DNA from: Bryobacterales bacterium
GTDB taxonomy: Bacteria; Acidobacteriota; Terriglobia; Bryobacterales; Bryobacteraceae
Direction: 5' to 3'
Assembly: GCA_016713735.1 (NCBI GenBank)
Contig: JADJOP010000011.1
Span: 186,001-250,000, forward strand
Length of the DNA stretch: 64,000 nt
Positions 45,951 through 56,094 of this stretch are shown here, in pieces; position 1 is the first letter of the stretch; each line of letters begins with the position of its first letter. The translations under genes and the position numbers were made by a program. The notes under the pieces are model-generated. The model was not told the origin of the DNA. It did not search any database and saw only the letters and a program-made list of their open reading frames with translations.

Positions 45951-48443
45951 TCAGGGAATGAAGGCGAATTCGTTGGTGTTGAAGAGCGTCTGGCAAAACT
46001 CGGCCAGCGCCAGTTCGCCGCCCTTGGTGAGGAAGCTCGACGCGTGATCCATTTCGCCCGGTGACGGCGGCCGCATCAGAGCCAGTTCAAACGCGCGCTT
46101 GATCTGCGCCGAGCGGTCGTCGCCGGCTTCCTTGCGCAGGCGCTCCGCAAAGGCCGCGGCCTGCATGCGCACCATGGCGTTGTTCATCAGCAGCAGCGCC
46201 TGCGGCGCCGTGGTCGACGTGTTGCGCCGCGCGCAGGAGGTGATCATGTCGGGTTGATCGAACGACTCAAATAACGGATAGCGGATGCTGCGTTTGTTGA
46301 ACACGTAAAGCGAGCGCCGCCAGGTGGTGCGGTCCTCTTCCGCTTTGCCGTTCCAGGTGCGCTTGGAGCTGCCCTGGAACAGCGCCGGGTCAATATAGGG
46401 CAGCACGGCCGGACCGCCGTGCGACAGGTCGAGCGTGCCGGCCACGGCAAACATGGCGTCGCGCAGCGCCTCGGCCTCGAGCCTTTGCCGGGGCATGCGC
46501 CACAGCGCCCGGTTGCGCGGGTCGGTTTTCAGATTTGAGTCGATGTCGTCGCTCGCCATGCGGTAGGCCTTCGAGGTCAGCATCAGGCGGTGCATGTGCT
46601 TCATGTCCCATCCGGAGGCCACGAATTCGGTCGCCAGCCAGTCGAGCAGCGGCTGGTTCGACGGGCGCATTCCGGTCTTGCCGAAGTTCGACGGCGTGGC
46701 CACGATGCCATCACCGAAGTGATGCTGCCAGATGCGGTTCACCATCACGCGCGCCGTGAGCGGATTGTGGGGCGACGCCACCCAATCAGCAAAACCGCGG
46801 CGGCGGTGGCTCGTCGTGGCGTTCTCCGGCGGGGCAGGGAACACGGGCTCAGCCTCAGCGGCCACGGTGAGCACGCCCGGCTTCATCTCCGAACCCTTGC
46901 TGCCCGGCGAGCCGCGATGGAGGAAGTAGCTCGGCAGCGCCTCGCGGCCCTCCTCGCCAATCACCATCGCCGTCTCATACTCCTCGGGGCGCTTCTTGCG
47001 CAGCGCTTCCACCTCGGCGGTGAGCTTCTTGTGCTCAGCCCGATCGGCCGCGCTCATCCGTTCGAGAATCTCCTTCTCTTCAATCTGCAGCGTGCGCTCA
47101 ATCTGGCGCGCGTTGAGGCGCTGCCCTTCGGTGCGCTTGTCGGCGGGCGTCTTCCAGGCCAGTTGCATGTACTCCGGCAGCTTCGCCACGCGTTCGGCGA
47201 AGATCTGCTCGCGATAGGGCTTCTCGATCGCCTCCTTGCGCTGCGCCAGCGGCTTCACCAAACCATCCACACGCTTCATCTCGGCTTTGTAGCGCTCCAC
47301 CTCAGTGGTGCTCACCAGCGGAAACTCCCGCGGCCGCGTGGAGTAAAAGACCGATTGAATCCGGTAATAATCCTTCTGCGGAATCGGATCGAACTTGTGG
47401 TTGTGGCAGCGCGCGCAGCCCAGCGTCATGCCGAGAAACGAGAGCGACGTGGTGGACACGATGTCATCGAGCTCGTCCATGCGCGTCTGCTCGGTCTTGA
47501 TGTTGTTCTCCGGGCCGAGGCGGAGGAACCCGGTGGCCACCACGGCTTCGGCGTTGGCGGGCTCATACTCATCGCCGGCCAGCTGCAGTTTGAGAAAGCG
47601 GTCATACGGCAGGTTCGTGTTGAACGCCTTGACCACCCAATCGCGGTAGCGCCAGATCTGCTTGTAGTCGCGGTCGTATTCAAAGCCGCCGGAGTCGGCG
47701 TAGCGGACCAGATCGAGCCAGTGGCGCGCCCAGCGTTCGCCATAGTGCGGCGAGGCGAGCAGAGTGTCGACGAGGTTCTCCCACGCCTTTGGCGATGCGT
47801 CGTTCAGAAACGCGTTCACCTGTTGCGGCGTGGGCGGCAGGCCCAGCACATCGAGGTAAACGCGGCGGATGAGCGTGCGCCGTTCGGCCGCTTTCGAGGG
47901 CGTCAGTTGCTTTTCCTGCCATCCGGCGCGCAGGAACGCATCGATGGGATTGGCCTCGCCGTTCTTCGGAACCTGCGGCCGCACAGGCTTGCGGAACGAC
48001 CAGAAGGCCCGCTCCTTTTCAGTCACCGGGCGCTCTTCCATGGCCGCCAGTGCCGCCTTGCGCGCCGCATCATCTTCCTTCACCGCTTCCGCCGCCGGAT
48101 AGACCGCGCCGGCGCGAATCCAGCGTTCCAGGATGTCCACCTCGGCCTCGGCCAGTTTGCCACCCGGCGGCATTGCCGGCTTCTGCGCATGCGCCGCGAA
48201 GAGATACGCCCGGCTGCGCTCGGGATAGTTGGGTACAATCGCTTCGCCGCGTTCGCCCCCGGCGATGGCCGCTTCGCGCGTACGCAAATCGAGGTTGGAG
48301 GTTTTCAGCCCGGCGCCGTGGCAACCGAAACAGTTCTTCTGCAAGATGTTGTAGGCCTGCTGCTCCAGTTCTCCTCCCATCAACGACACGGAGAGGAAAG
48401 AGAGAAGTCCCAACAGGTGTGTGCAACGCGTCACGGCTGCCAC
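45951..48443 (-). CDS. DUF1549/DUF1553 protein with planctomycete-type cytochrome c domain
   Basis: 830 residues. Signal peptide (LLGLLSFLSVSLMGG), a heme-binding KNCFGCHGAG (CxxCH) in the PSCyt1 domain near residue 40, then DUF1549 (PSCyt2: LTPSKAAERRTLIRRVYLDVLGLPPTP, YGERWARHWLDLVRYADS) and DUF1553 (PSD1: RRGFADWVASPHNPLTARVMVNRIWQHHFG) and the final ALLLMNNAMVRMQA segment. This trio is linked to periplasmic redox steps in planctomycete- and acidobacteria-type polysaccharide degradation, but activity is undefined. First gene of the pair with DUF1501. Confidence 0.9.
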   Translation of the reverse strand: MAAVTRCTHLLGLLSFLSVSLMGGELEQQAYNILQKNCFGCHGAGLKTSNLDLRTREAAIAGGERGEAIVPNYPERSRAYLFAAHAQKPAMPPGGKLAEAEVDILERWIRAGAVYPAAEAVKEDDAARKAALAAMEERPVTEKERAFWSFRKPVRPQVPKNGEANPIDAFLRAGWQEKQLTPSKAAERRTLIRRVYLDVLGLPPTPQQVNAFLNDASPKAWENLVDTLLASPHYGERWARHWLDLVRYADSGGFEYDRDYKQIWRYRDWVVKAFNTNLPYDRFLKLQLAGDEYEPANAEAVVATGFLRLGPENNIKTEQTRMDELDDIVSTTSLSFLGMTLGCARCHNHKFDPIPQKDYYRIQSVFYSTRPREFPLVSTTEVERYKAEMKRVDGLVKPLAQRKEAIEKPYREQIFAERVAKLPEYMQLAWKTPADKRTEGQRLNARQIERTLQIEEKEILERMSAADRAEHKKLTAEVEALRKKRPEEYETAMVIGEEGREALPSYFLHRGSPGSKGSEMKPGVLTVAAEAEPVFPAPPENATTSHRRRGFADWVASPHNPLTARVMVNRIWQHHFGDGIVATPSNFGKTGMRPSNQPLLDWLATEFVASGWDMKHMHRLMLTSKAYRMASDDIDSNLKTDPRNRALWRMPRQRLEAEALRDAMFAVAGTLDLSHGGPAVLPYIDPALFQGSSKRTWNGKAEEDRTTWRRSLYVFNKRSIRYPLFESFDQPDMITSCARRNTSTTAPQALLLMNNAMVRMQAAAFAERLRKEAGDDRSAQIKRAFELALMRPPSPGEMDHASSFLTKGGELALAEFCQTLFNTNEFAFIP

Positions 48444-48565
48444 ATTATATCGCGCAAGTAAGCGATTACGGCGGATGAGCCGGCGCGGCCTGTCATCGTA
48501 CTTTGACGCGCCTTGATTATCCTAAGGTGAATCGGGTTATCTATCTTTCAGCTTGAGGTGAACAC

Positions 48566-51500
48566 ATGAAGCAGCCTCTCCGTGTCGTACTCTTCACGGC
48601 GATAGCCGCCCTCGGCGCTTGGGCCCAGTCCAATGCCAACAAGGGCGAAGTTGTGGGAACGGTCTACGACCCCAAAGCGGCAGTAGTGCCTGGCGCCAAA
48701 GTCGCCATCCGCAACGTGGGCACGGGTTTCGCCCGCCAACTCACCACCGACACACAAGGCGGATACCGCGCCGTGCTGCTCGACCCTGGCGCCTATGAGA
48801 TCAGCGCCGAAAGCGCGGGCTTTGCCGTCACCAAAGTGGAAGGCATTCCCGTCACGGTCGGCAGCAGCATCAACATCGACCTCACGCTGCAAGTGCAGGC
48901 CACCACCACGTCGATCGAGGTCGGCTCCACTTTGATCAATGTTGCGCTGCCCGCGCCTTCCACCACGCTGAACGCCAACGCCATCACCAACCTCCCCATC
49001 AACGGCCGCCGCTTTCAGGACTTCGCCACGCTCACCCCCACCGTGCAGGTGGACCCGCAGCGCGGCCAGTTGAGCTTCGCCGGCCAGCGCGGCATCAACT
49101 CCAACGTCATGCTCGACGGCGCCGATTATAACCAGCCGTTCTTTGGCGGCATCCGCGGCGGCGAGCGTTCCAACGCCATCATCACCGTGCCGCAAAGCGC
49201 TGTGCAGGAGTTCCAGGTGATCTCCACGGGCTACTCGGCTGAGTACGGCCGTTCGAGCGGCGGCGTGCTGAACACGATCACCAAGAGCGGCGCCAACGAC
49301 ATTCACGGCGATGCGTTCTATCAACTTCGCCACAAGGAAATGGGCGCCAAGGATCCGATTCAGAAGATCGCTTCGCTCGAAACCCTGCAGCAGTTCGGCG
49401 GTTCCATCGGTGGTCCCATCCGCAAAGAGAAGCTGTTCTTCTTCACGGCCATTGAAGCCCAGCGTTCGCGCACCCCGCGCCAAACGCTGTTTGCCCAGTT
49501 GCTCAACCGCACGCCTCCGGCAGGGGCCACCGAGGCGTTCAACTTCTATAAGTCCCTCGAACAGCCCTTCAAGCAAACCAACAACGCGCTCGCCTTCACT
49601 GGCAAGGCCGATTACCAGACCGCCGGCGGCAACCGCCTCACCCTGCGCTACAACTTCAGCGACGCCAATGCCGATAACGCTGTCAGCGTCGGCGGCGCGC
49701 TAGATCCGTTCACCAACCGCGCCTTTTCCAACGACGGCATTGAGAAGGACCGCACCCACACCGGCACCGTTCAATACACCCATCTCTTCTCGCCTACCGT
49801 GTTGAACGACATCCGCTTCAGCGGTTCCTACGAAGAGCGTCCGCGCCTGGCCAACTCCGCCACGCCCCAGGTGGCCAACGTCATCGGCACCTTCGGCGCC
49901 CGCAACTTCCTGCCCACCACGCAGGAAGACAAGCGCTGGCAGCTCTCTGACGCGCTCTCCCTAACCCGGGGCACGCACACCCTGAAGCTGGGCATGGATT
50001 ACAACCGCGTCACCGCCTCGCAGTTGTTCGGCTTCAACCAGTTCGGCGCCTTCGCCTTCGGCACCTCCGACGTGAACACGCTGCTTGACCTGCTCTCCAC
50101 CGGCGGCGCAATCGCCAACCGCCTCGACTCCACCGCCGTCACCTACAGCCGCCAGCTTGGCAACCTGTTCGCCGAGATGGGCATGCACCAGGTGGCCGCC
50201 TTCGCGCAGGATAGCTGGCGCGTCACGCCGAAGCTGACCTTCGATTACGGCATCCGCTGGGAGGGCCAGTTCAACCCCGCCGCCGACGCCAACAATACCT
50301 CGGTCGTGAATCAGGTCAGAGGCTTCGTCTTCCCCAACGGCCAGTCGATCGATCCCGGCAACATCAAAGACTCGCCCACGCAGTTCATGCCGCGCTTTGG
50401 CTTCTCGTGGACGCCCACCTCGGGTGAAAAGCGCACCGTCGTGCGCGGCCACACAGGCATCTTCTATGCCTCCACGCCGCTCATCGTCATGGCCGGTCCG
50501 ACGAATAACTTCCGCAACCCGCCCGGAGACGTCAGCATCACGCTTGCCCCGGTTGGCACGCAGACCGTGTATCAACAGCTGCTCGCCGTCGGCGTCGACC
50601 TCAACCGCACGCCGCTCGACCAGCTTCCGGTGATCCCCATCGAAACCGTGCAGCGCGCCTCGCAACTGGCCCTCGGAACCGCGCGCGACCCCTTTGCCGG
50701 CGCCTCGCTCATCGCCATGGCCTCCGACTTCAAGAACCCGCGCTCCTTCCAGGCCGGCCTCGGCGTGGATAGCGAAGTGATGCGCAACCTCGTCGTCGGC
50801 GCGCAGCTCAACTATGTGAATACGGTTCACCTGCAGCGTAACCGCGACTACAACCTCCCGCTTCCGACGCTCATCACCGGCGACGCTACACAGCGCCCCA
50901 ACTACGGCCTGCGCACCCGAGGAGTTCGCCGCCCGCTGCCAGGCCTCGGCTCCATCACGGCCCGCGAAAGTTCGGCCCGCTCTCTCTACCGCGCGACCAC
51001 CTTCAGCGCCCAGTACCGTTCCAAGAGCTACCAGTTCGGCGCCAGCTACACGCTCAGTGAGAATTTCTCAGACGACGACACCGAGCGCGACGCCACCGGC
51101 TTCAACTACTCCGACCCGCAGAACTTGCGCGGCGACTACGGCTACGCCCGCATCGATTCGCGCCACCAGTTCAACAGCTACTTCGTCGTGAACATGCCCC
51201 TCGGCATCGACGTCTCGGCCATCTTCCGCGCCCGCAGCGGGCTGCCCGTGAACCCCCTTACCGGCGCCGACAACAACGAGGAGTTCGGCAACAACGACCG
51301 CCCCTACTCAGCCGCCGGCGTGCCCCTGGAACGTAACTCGTTCCGCAACCGCGCCGTGTATTGGAACGATCTTCGCGTGCTCAAGAGCTTTAAATTCGGC
51401 GACGTGAAGAAGCTCCAGTTCTCGGCCGAGTTCTTCAACCTGTTCAACATCGACAACGTTGTCTTCTCCGGCGCCAACGGCGGCCTCTTTGGCGGCGTCT

Positions 51501-51649
51501 ACGGTCCCGGCCTCCAATCCAACGGCCAAACCGCCGTCATCGACCCGCGCTTCCTCCGCCTCAAACTCGCCGACGGAAGCTACGACCGCAACAACGCCCA
51601 AACCGGCACCCCGCTGCAGGTCCAGTTCGGCCTGCGCTTCTTCTTTTAA
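48566..51649 (+). CDS. TonB-dependent receptor-like outer-membrane protein
   Basis: 1027 residues. GAGGTG lies six bases before the ATG. Signal peptide (RVVLFTAIAALGAWAQ), carboxypeptidase-regulatory domain (EVVGTVYDPKAAVVPGAKVAIRNVGTG), plug region with GRRFQDFATLTP and GILNTITKSG-like segment (GGVLNTITKSGANDIHG), then a beta-barrel ending PLQVQFGLRFFF with three terminal aromatics. Same class as 15130-18627 but shorter and diverged. Takes up an unknown, likely glycan or peptide, ligand. It starts 122 bases from the divergent DUF1553 gene, so the two may share a control region. Confidence 0.9.
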   Translation: MKQPLRVVLFTAIAALGAWAQSNANKGEVVGTVYDPKAAVVPGAKVAIRNVGTGFARQLTTDTQGGYRAVLLDPGAYEISAESAGFAVTKVEGIPVTVGSSINIDLTLQVQATTTSIEVGSTLINVALPAPSTTLNANAITNLPINGRRFQDFATLTPTVQVDPQRGQLSFAGQRGINSNVMLDGADYNQPFFGGIRGGERSNAIITVPQSAVQEFQVISTGYSAEYGRSSGGVLNTITKSGANDIHGDAFYQLRHKEMGAKDPIQKIASLETLQQFGGSIGGPIRKEKLFFFTAIEAQRSRTPRQTLFAQLLNRTPPAGATEAFNFYKSLEQPFKQTNNALAFTGKADYQTAGGNRLTLRYNFSDANADNAVSVGGALDPFTNRAFSNDGIEKDRTHTGTVQYTHLFSPTVLNDIRFSGSYEERPRLANSATPQVANVIGTFGARNFLPTTQEDKRWQLSDALSLTRGTHTLKLGMDYNRVTASQLFGFNQFGAFAFGTSDVNTLLDLLSTGGAIANRLDSTAVTYSRQLGNLFAEMGMHQVAAFAQDSWRVTPKLTFDYGIRWEGQFNPAADANNTSVVNQVRGFVFPNGQSIDPGNIKDSPTQFMPRFGFSWTPTSGEKRTVVRGHTGIFYASTPLIVMAGPTNNFRNPPGDVSITLAPVGTQTVYQQLLAVGVDLNRTPLDQLPVIPIETVQRASQLALGTARDPFAGASLIAMASDFKNPRSFQAGLGVDSEVMRNLVVGAQLNYVNTVHLQRNRDYNLPLPTLITGDATQRPNYGLRTRGVRRPLPGLGSITARESSARSLYRATTFSAQYRSKSYQFGASYTLSENFSDDDTERDATGFNYSDPQNLRGDYGYARIDSRHQFNSYFVVNMPLGIDVSAIFRARSGLPVNPLTGADNNEEFGNNDRPYSAAGVPLERNSFRNRAVYWNDLRVLKSFKFGDVKKLQFSAEFFNLFNIDNVVFSGANGGLFGGVYGPGLQSNGQTAVIDPRFLRLKLADGSYDRNNAQTGTPLQVQFGLRFFF

Positions 51650-51668
51650 GCAACGCGGCGAAGGAAAT

Positions 51669-51711
51669 ACGGGCCGGCACTCCGCGCACGGGCGGGCGCC
51701 CGGCCCGTTTC
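51669..51711. terminator. intrinsic terminator between convergent genes
   Basis: A perfect 9-bp inverted repeat, ACGGGCCGG (51669-51677) and CCGGCCCGT (51700-51708), followed by TT. It lies 20 bases after the receptor gene stop. The loop of 22 bases is itself GC-rich and the T tract is short, so strength is uncertain. Confidence 0.6.
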
Positions 51712-51748
51712 GCATCAGCGTCACCGGCCCGCCCCGCATCCGCGCCCC

Positions 51749-53571
51749 CTACCAGATGTAATCCTTCGCAATATCCCGCTTGTCGTGCCCGTCGAGCACA
51801 TGCACCACGCGCAGGCGCTTCATCTTTCCTGAGTCCATCTGCCCGATGGGCACATACAAAATCCGCCGCCCCAGATGGCTCGCCACCGAGCGGAACACAC
51901 TGCGCGGCGGCTTCAGACCCACATACACCACATAGCGCTCCACCGAATAATCGAGCGCCGCCAGCAGCAGCCGCTCCGGCTTGGTCCGGCGAAATCGTAG
52001 TCGCGGTCGTCCCACACGTTGAACATCCGCCGCGGCGGACGCGTCATCAGGAAGCCGCCATACTCGGCCCGCCCAATGCCCGGCCCCACCATGTGGTCAA
52101 ACGGATTGGTCGCATAGAACGCCATGTCGGACTCGTTCTGATGCTCGCCCAGCCACGTCGTCATGTACTGGTAGCGCCCCTCGAAATCGGCGTCGAACAC
52201 CACCACCACGGCCCCCACGTCGCCGGCGATCTTCTGGGCGTTGCGCACGAAAATCGTCCCGTCATGCCAGTTGCGGATTGTTTCGCGGATGTCGATGCCA
52301 TCGAGAATCGAGGTGGTTAACGGCTCCACGCGCTCGCGCTCCTCCGACAGAATCGTCTGCGCCTTCTTCTTCAGATAATGCCCGAAGTCCTCAATGATGA
52401 GGTCCTCGGGCGGATAGGAACAGATCGAACTGCCATCCAACTGCTCGGCCCACTCGCCCGGCTTACGCTCCTTCTTGCGCATCTTCAGGTTGGCCGGCTT
52501 CAGCCGCTGCTTGGGGCGGGGAAGCCGCCGCCGCAGCTTGATCTTGCGCGTACGCAGCCACACCTCTTCGGCTGACAGATCCAGCGTTTCGAGCGACGAG
52601 GCTTCGCGTTGCGCTGGATAGCGGTTGGCCGTCTCCCACACCTCCCAGGCGTAGTTGTCGTCCACCACCGAACGCGCCGCCACGGTGATGTCAAACAGCG
52701 AGGCCGTCAAATCCGAATTCAGATTGGCCAGGTTGCGCGAATAGCGCGCCATCATGCGCCGCTGCCAGTGCGCGATCGAATCGCCGGTGTTCTTCTTGTA
52801 GCCTTCTTCGGCATCGCGCAGCAGCGCCAGTTGCGCCCGCGGACGATCGACCAGCTCCTGCTCAATCTGCACCAGCCGGTAACGCTCGTAGCGCTCCTGC
52901 AGGTACGGATACTCCATCGTGATCTCGGCCAGGCACGACGGCGCGGGGTTGATGAGGTCCACCTTCAGCCCGGTGTTCTTCACCTTCGGCGGCTCCATCG
53001 GCGACTCCATCGCATCCAGCACCGGATCGAGCAGGTTCAGCGTGAGCACCACCATCGTCGCCTGCGTCGGGTCCGTGCCCTGCAGCTTCCAGGCCACCCC
53101 GTTGGCGTAGTTCGCCAACTCTTCCGTGCGCTCCTGCGGATGCAGGCGGTAGGCCTCGATGTAGCGGTCGAGCGCGATGCGGCGCAACGCATAGGGGTCG
53201 GGATAGCTGTCGCCCAGATGCGGCGGATCGCCGAAATCCGGCGCGACAAACTCGATCCGCGCGCCGATCTCCTCGGCCGTGCGCATCGCCTCCACAAACG
53301 GATCGCAGGGCTCCACCGGCACATACAGCGCCGAGCTCTCCTCATCGCCCGCCGCCGGATACACCAGCACGCTCATCTGCGGCAGCCGCCGCAAGGCCAC
53401 GCGGAACTGCTTCTCGAGCGTTGACGGCAGCTCAATCGCCACCACCGCCGGACGTTCCACCAGGATCGCCCGCCGGACCTCGATGGCAAACTCCATCCGC
53501 CCATGCGCAACCGGAAAATACCGCAGGTGCCCGCGCTTCAAATCATCCGTCGCCGTCGGCCGCTGATTCAT
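51749..53571 (-). CDS. large uncharacterised protein, TraB/DUF5682-like N-terminus (frameshifted)
   Basis: 607 residues after repair. The start at ATG 53571 is the first plausible one after the membrane-protein gene. The N-terminus LRYFPVAHGRMEFAIEVRRAILVERPAVVAIELP has the layout of TraB-like and DUF5682 proteins, where a histidine in a first strand faces an acidic second strand (AIELP). The middle is helical and very charged, with a lysine/arginine-rich segment near residue 375. The C-terminal part has VVVVFDADFEGRYQYMTTW and RRILYVPIGQMDSGKMKR. Adding one base at 51988-51989 joins DYDFA to RTKPERLLLAALDYSVERYVVYVGL and carries the frame to 51749. Function unknown; a MoxR-type ATPase is about 3 kb away. 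Confidence 0.55.
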
Positions 53572-53588
53572 CCAGGAACCATTTTCGG

Positions 53589-53993
53589 CTATTGCGGATC
53601 TGGCCGCCGGAGATCCCACCAGAGGAACAGCCAATTCCAAAGGAAGATTAGGCTCCCCACGTAGAGCGGCCCCGAGACGAAATCCAAGACGCTGAAATCG
53701 AAGATTCCCATCACTCGCATTAGCAGCAGTTGACCGGCGAAAGGTACCGTGAAGTCCAAACCGCGCCAGAACGCAATCCAGCCGGCCTCGCGAGTTGTGC
53801 GCGCCGCCGTCCAACGCTTCGGTCCAAACCGATTCAACAACCACAGCGTCGCCACCAAAGTTGGGATCGCCACTGCCGTGAATCGGACAACAACCAGAAC
53901 GGGTACGCCCAACAGCAGAAGCGAGGCGTACGCGGCGAGCATACCAACCATCAGCATCCGCCCCACCGGGGACTTCCACACGCTTCGACTCAT
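53589..53993 (-). CDS. small inner-membrane protein
   Basis: 134 residues from ATG 53993, with AAGG seven bases upstream. Four hydrophobic segments are visible: MLMVGMLAAYASLLLLGVPVLVV, FTAVAIPTLVATLWLL, GQLLLMRVMGIFDFSV and GPLYVGSLIFLWNWLFLWW. No known motif. It precedes the 607-residue gene by 17 bases and reads in the same direction, so they may be co-transcribed. Family not recognised. Confidence 0.6.
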   Translation of the reverse strand: MSRSVWKSPVGRMLMVGMLAAYASLLLLGVPVLVVVRFTAVAIPTLVATLWLLNRFGPKRWTAARTTREAGWIAFWRGLDFTVPFAGQLLLMRVMGIFDFSVLDFVSGPLYVGSLIFLWNWLFLWWDLRRPDPQ

Positions 53994-54062
53994 GCCGCTG
54001 CCTTGCTCACCACCATAACTCACACACCGCCCCCGCGCACCCCCCATGCGACAATACGCAAC

Positions 54063-55457
54063 ATGCTCCGCACCCTCGCCGCCGCTCTTTTGCTCGCCGT
54101 CTCGCTCACCGCGCAGACGCCAGACTGGCGCGCCGTCGAGGCCGAATCGCTGCGCCACTTTCAAGCCCTCGTCCGCCTCGATACCAGTGACCCGCCCGGT
54201 CTCGAACTGCCCGCCGTCGAATACCTGAAACAGGTCCTCGAAGCCGAAGGCATTCCCACCGAAACCTTCGCCCTCGACCCCAAACGCCCCAACCTCATTG
54301 CCCGCCTCAAAGGCTCCGGCGCCAAGCGGCCCCTGCTCATCATGGGCCACACCGACGTCGTCAACGTCGACCCCAAGAAGTGGACCTTCCCGCCCTTCGG
54401 CGCCACCCTCAACGGCGGCTACATCTATGGCCGGGGCACGGTTGACGACAAGGACAACCTCGTCGCCTGCCTCATGTCGATTCTGCTGCTGAAGCGCCTC
54501 AACGTCCCGCTGGACCGCGATGTCATCTTCCTCGCCGAGTCGGGCGAAGAGGGCAGCGTTCGTTTCGGCATCAAATTCATGGTCGATAACCACTACGCCA
54601 AGATCGACGCCGAATACTGCCTGGCTGAAGCCGGCGGTGGCGTGCGCACAGCGGGCAAGGTGCATCATTATCAAGTCGCCACCGCGGAGAAGATCCCCTA
54701 CGCCGCCAAGCTCATCGCCACCGGGCCCGCCGGCCATGGCCTCCGCCCGCTGCGCACCAACGCCGTCGTTCACCTCTCGCAAGCCGTGGCCAAGATCGCC
54801 GCCTGGCAGCCACCGATGCGCTTGAACGACACCACCCGCGCCTACTTCGAACGCCTCGCCACCATCAGTTCACCAGCCGAAGCCGAGCGCTACAACAACC
54901 TCAGCCACCCTGACCGTACCGCCGCCATCCAGGAGCACTTCGCCGACAAAGAGCCCGGCCACAACTCCATGCTCCGCACCTCGATCTCGCCCAACATCAT
55001 CCAGGCCGGCTACCGCGTCAATGTCATCCCCTCAGAGGCCGTGGCCACGCTCGACATCCGCGCCCTGCCCGATGAGAAGATCGACGCCTTCCTCGATCAA
55101 ATCCGCGGTGTTGTCAACGACCCCGCCGTGAAGGTGGTCCGCGAGGACCGCGACACGCGCCCCGGCGCCGCGCCCTCGCCCATTCAGAACGAGGCCTTCC
55201 GCACGCTCGAAGCGATGGTGAAGAAGCACTACGATGGCGTCGTCACGCTGCCGCAAATGCAGACCGGCGCTACCGACATGGCCTACCTTCGCGCCCGTGG
55301 CATGGCCTGCTACGGCATCGGTCCGGCGGTGGACACCGAGGACGGCCCGAAGGGCTTCGGCGCGCATAGCGATCAGGAACGCATTCTCGAATCCGAGCTC
55401 TACCGCTTCATCCGCTTCCACTACGACGCCGTGGCCGAACTCGCCCGCCGCCGTTGA
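54063..55457 (+). CDS. secreted M20-family metallopeptidase
   Basis: 464 residues from ATG 54063. Signal peptide LAAALLLAVSLTAQ. The M20/M28-type dizinc site is complete: IMGHTDVVNVD supplies His and Asp, RGTVDDKDN the bridging Asp, AESGEEGS the catalytic Glu and ligand, and FGAHSDQE the last His; GPAGHG marks the dimerisation lid. Reads like a carboxypeptidase or aminoacylase acting in the periplasm on peptides. Stand-alone and divergent from the membrane-protein gene. A second, cytoplasmic M20 enzyme is at 60530-61879. Confidence 0.88.
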   Translation: MLRTLAAALLLAVSLTAQTPDWRAVEAESLRHFQALVRLDTSDPPGLELPAVEYLKQVLEAEGIPTETFALDPKRPNLIARLKGSGAKRPLLIMGHTDVVNVDPKKWTFPPFGATLNGGYIYGRGTVDDKDNLVACLMSILLLKRLNVPLDRDVIFLAESGEEGSVRFGIKFMVDNHYAKIDAEYCLAEAGGGVRTAGKVHHYQVATAEKIPYAAKLIATGPAGHGLRPLRTNAVVHLSQAVAKIAAWQPPMRLNDTTRAYFERLATISSPAEAERYNNLSHPDRTAAIQEHFADKEPGHNSMLRTSISPNIIQAGYRVNVIPSEAVATLDIRALPDEKIDAFLDQIRGVVNDPAVKVVREDRDTRPGAAPSPIQNEAFRTLEAMVKKHYDGVVTLPQMQTGATDMAYLRARGMACYGIGPAVDTEDGPKGFGAHSDQERILESELYRFIRFHYDAVAELARRR

Positions 55458-55509
55458 AGCGCCGCGCCACCCGCCCGCGCCACCTGCCCGCACATCCCGC
55501 CCCGCGCCC

Positions 55510-56071
55510 TCACACCCGCAGCAGGCCGCGGAATCCCCGCGCCGCATAATATGACGGCGCGCCGTTGTGATAGACGAACACCGTGTCGTAGCGGCGGTCG
55601 CAGAACAGCGCTCCGCCCAGCGCGCGTATCGCCGGCGGCGTCTGCACCCAGCTCGACGTCTTCAGGTCAAACTCGCCCAGTTCCTGCAACCGCCGGTATT
55701 CGGCTTCCGTGAGCAGTTCGACCCCCATCGCAGCCGCCAGGTTCATCGCGCTGTCTTTGGGCGGATGCTCCTTGCGCTCCAGGCGCGCCTCTTTTGTCGA
55801 AGCACAAGCTCCGCCGCCCCGCCGGACTCTCCGCCGCGCAATCGGCGAACAGCAACTCCCCTGTTGCCTCATCGCGCCCGATCACGTCCGGCTCGCCCCC
55901 TGTCCGTTCCATCTCCGCCAGCGCCCACAGCTTCCCGGCGTTCTGCTCCAGCCGCGCTTCCACCGCCGCCCACTCGATCCCCTGGTGGCGCCGCGCGTGC
56001 TTGGCGAAGCGTGCCCGCAACACGGCCACCAACTCACGCCGCTGTTCAGCCGCCATCTTCTTTGCCGCCAT
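55510..56071 (-). CDS. DUF4256 protein (frameshifted)
   Basis: 186 residues after repair. The two frames together reproduce the whole DUF4256 family: VLRARFAKHARRHQGIEW, LWALAEMERTGGEPDVIG, DCAAESPAGRRSLCFDKEARLE, MGVELLTEAEYRRLQELGEFD, TKTSSW-like KTSSWVQTPPAIRALGGA and FVYHNGAPSYYAARGFRG. Removing one base of the TTTT at 55792-55795 joins them. Cytoplasmic, function unknown. It sits 23 bases downstream of the MoxR-type ATPase gene and reads in the same direction. Confidence 0.85.
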
Positions 56072-56094
56072 CTCCGTCCTCCGTCCCCGCGCCG

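Noticed and set aside
46590..48461. 623-residue plus-strand reading frame
   Set aside because: Antisense of the DUF1553 gene, which has complete, recognisable domains.
48050..48478. 142-residue plus-strand ORF
   Set aside because: Proline/arginine-rich antisense frame of the DUF1553 gene 5' end.
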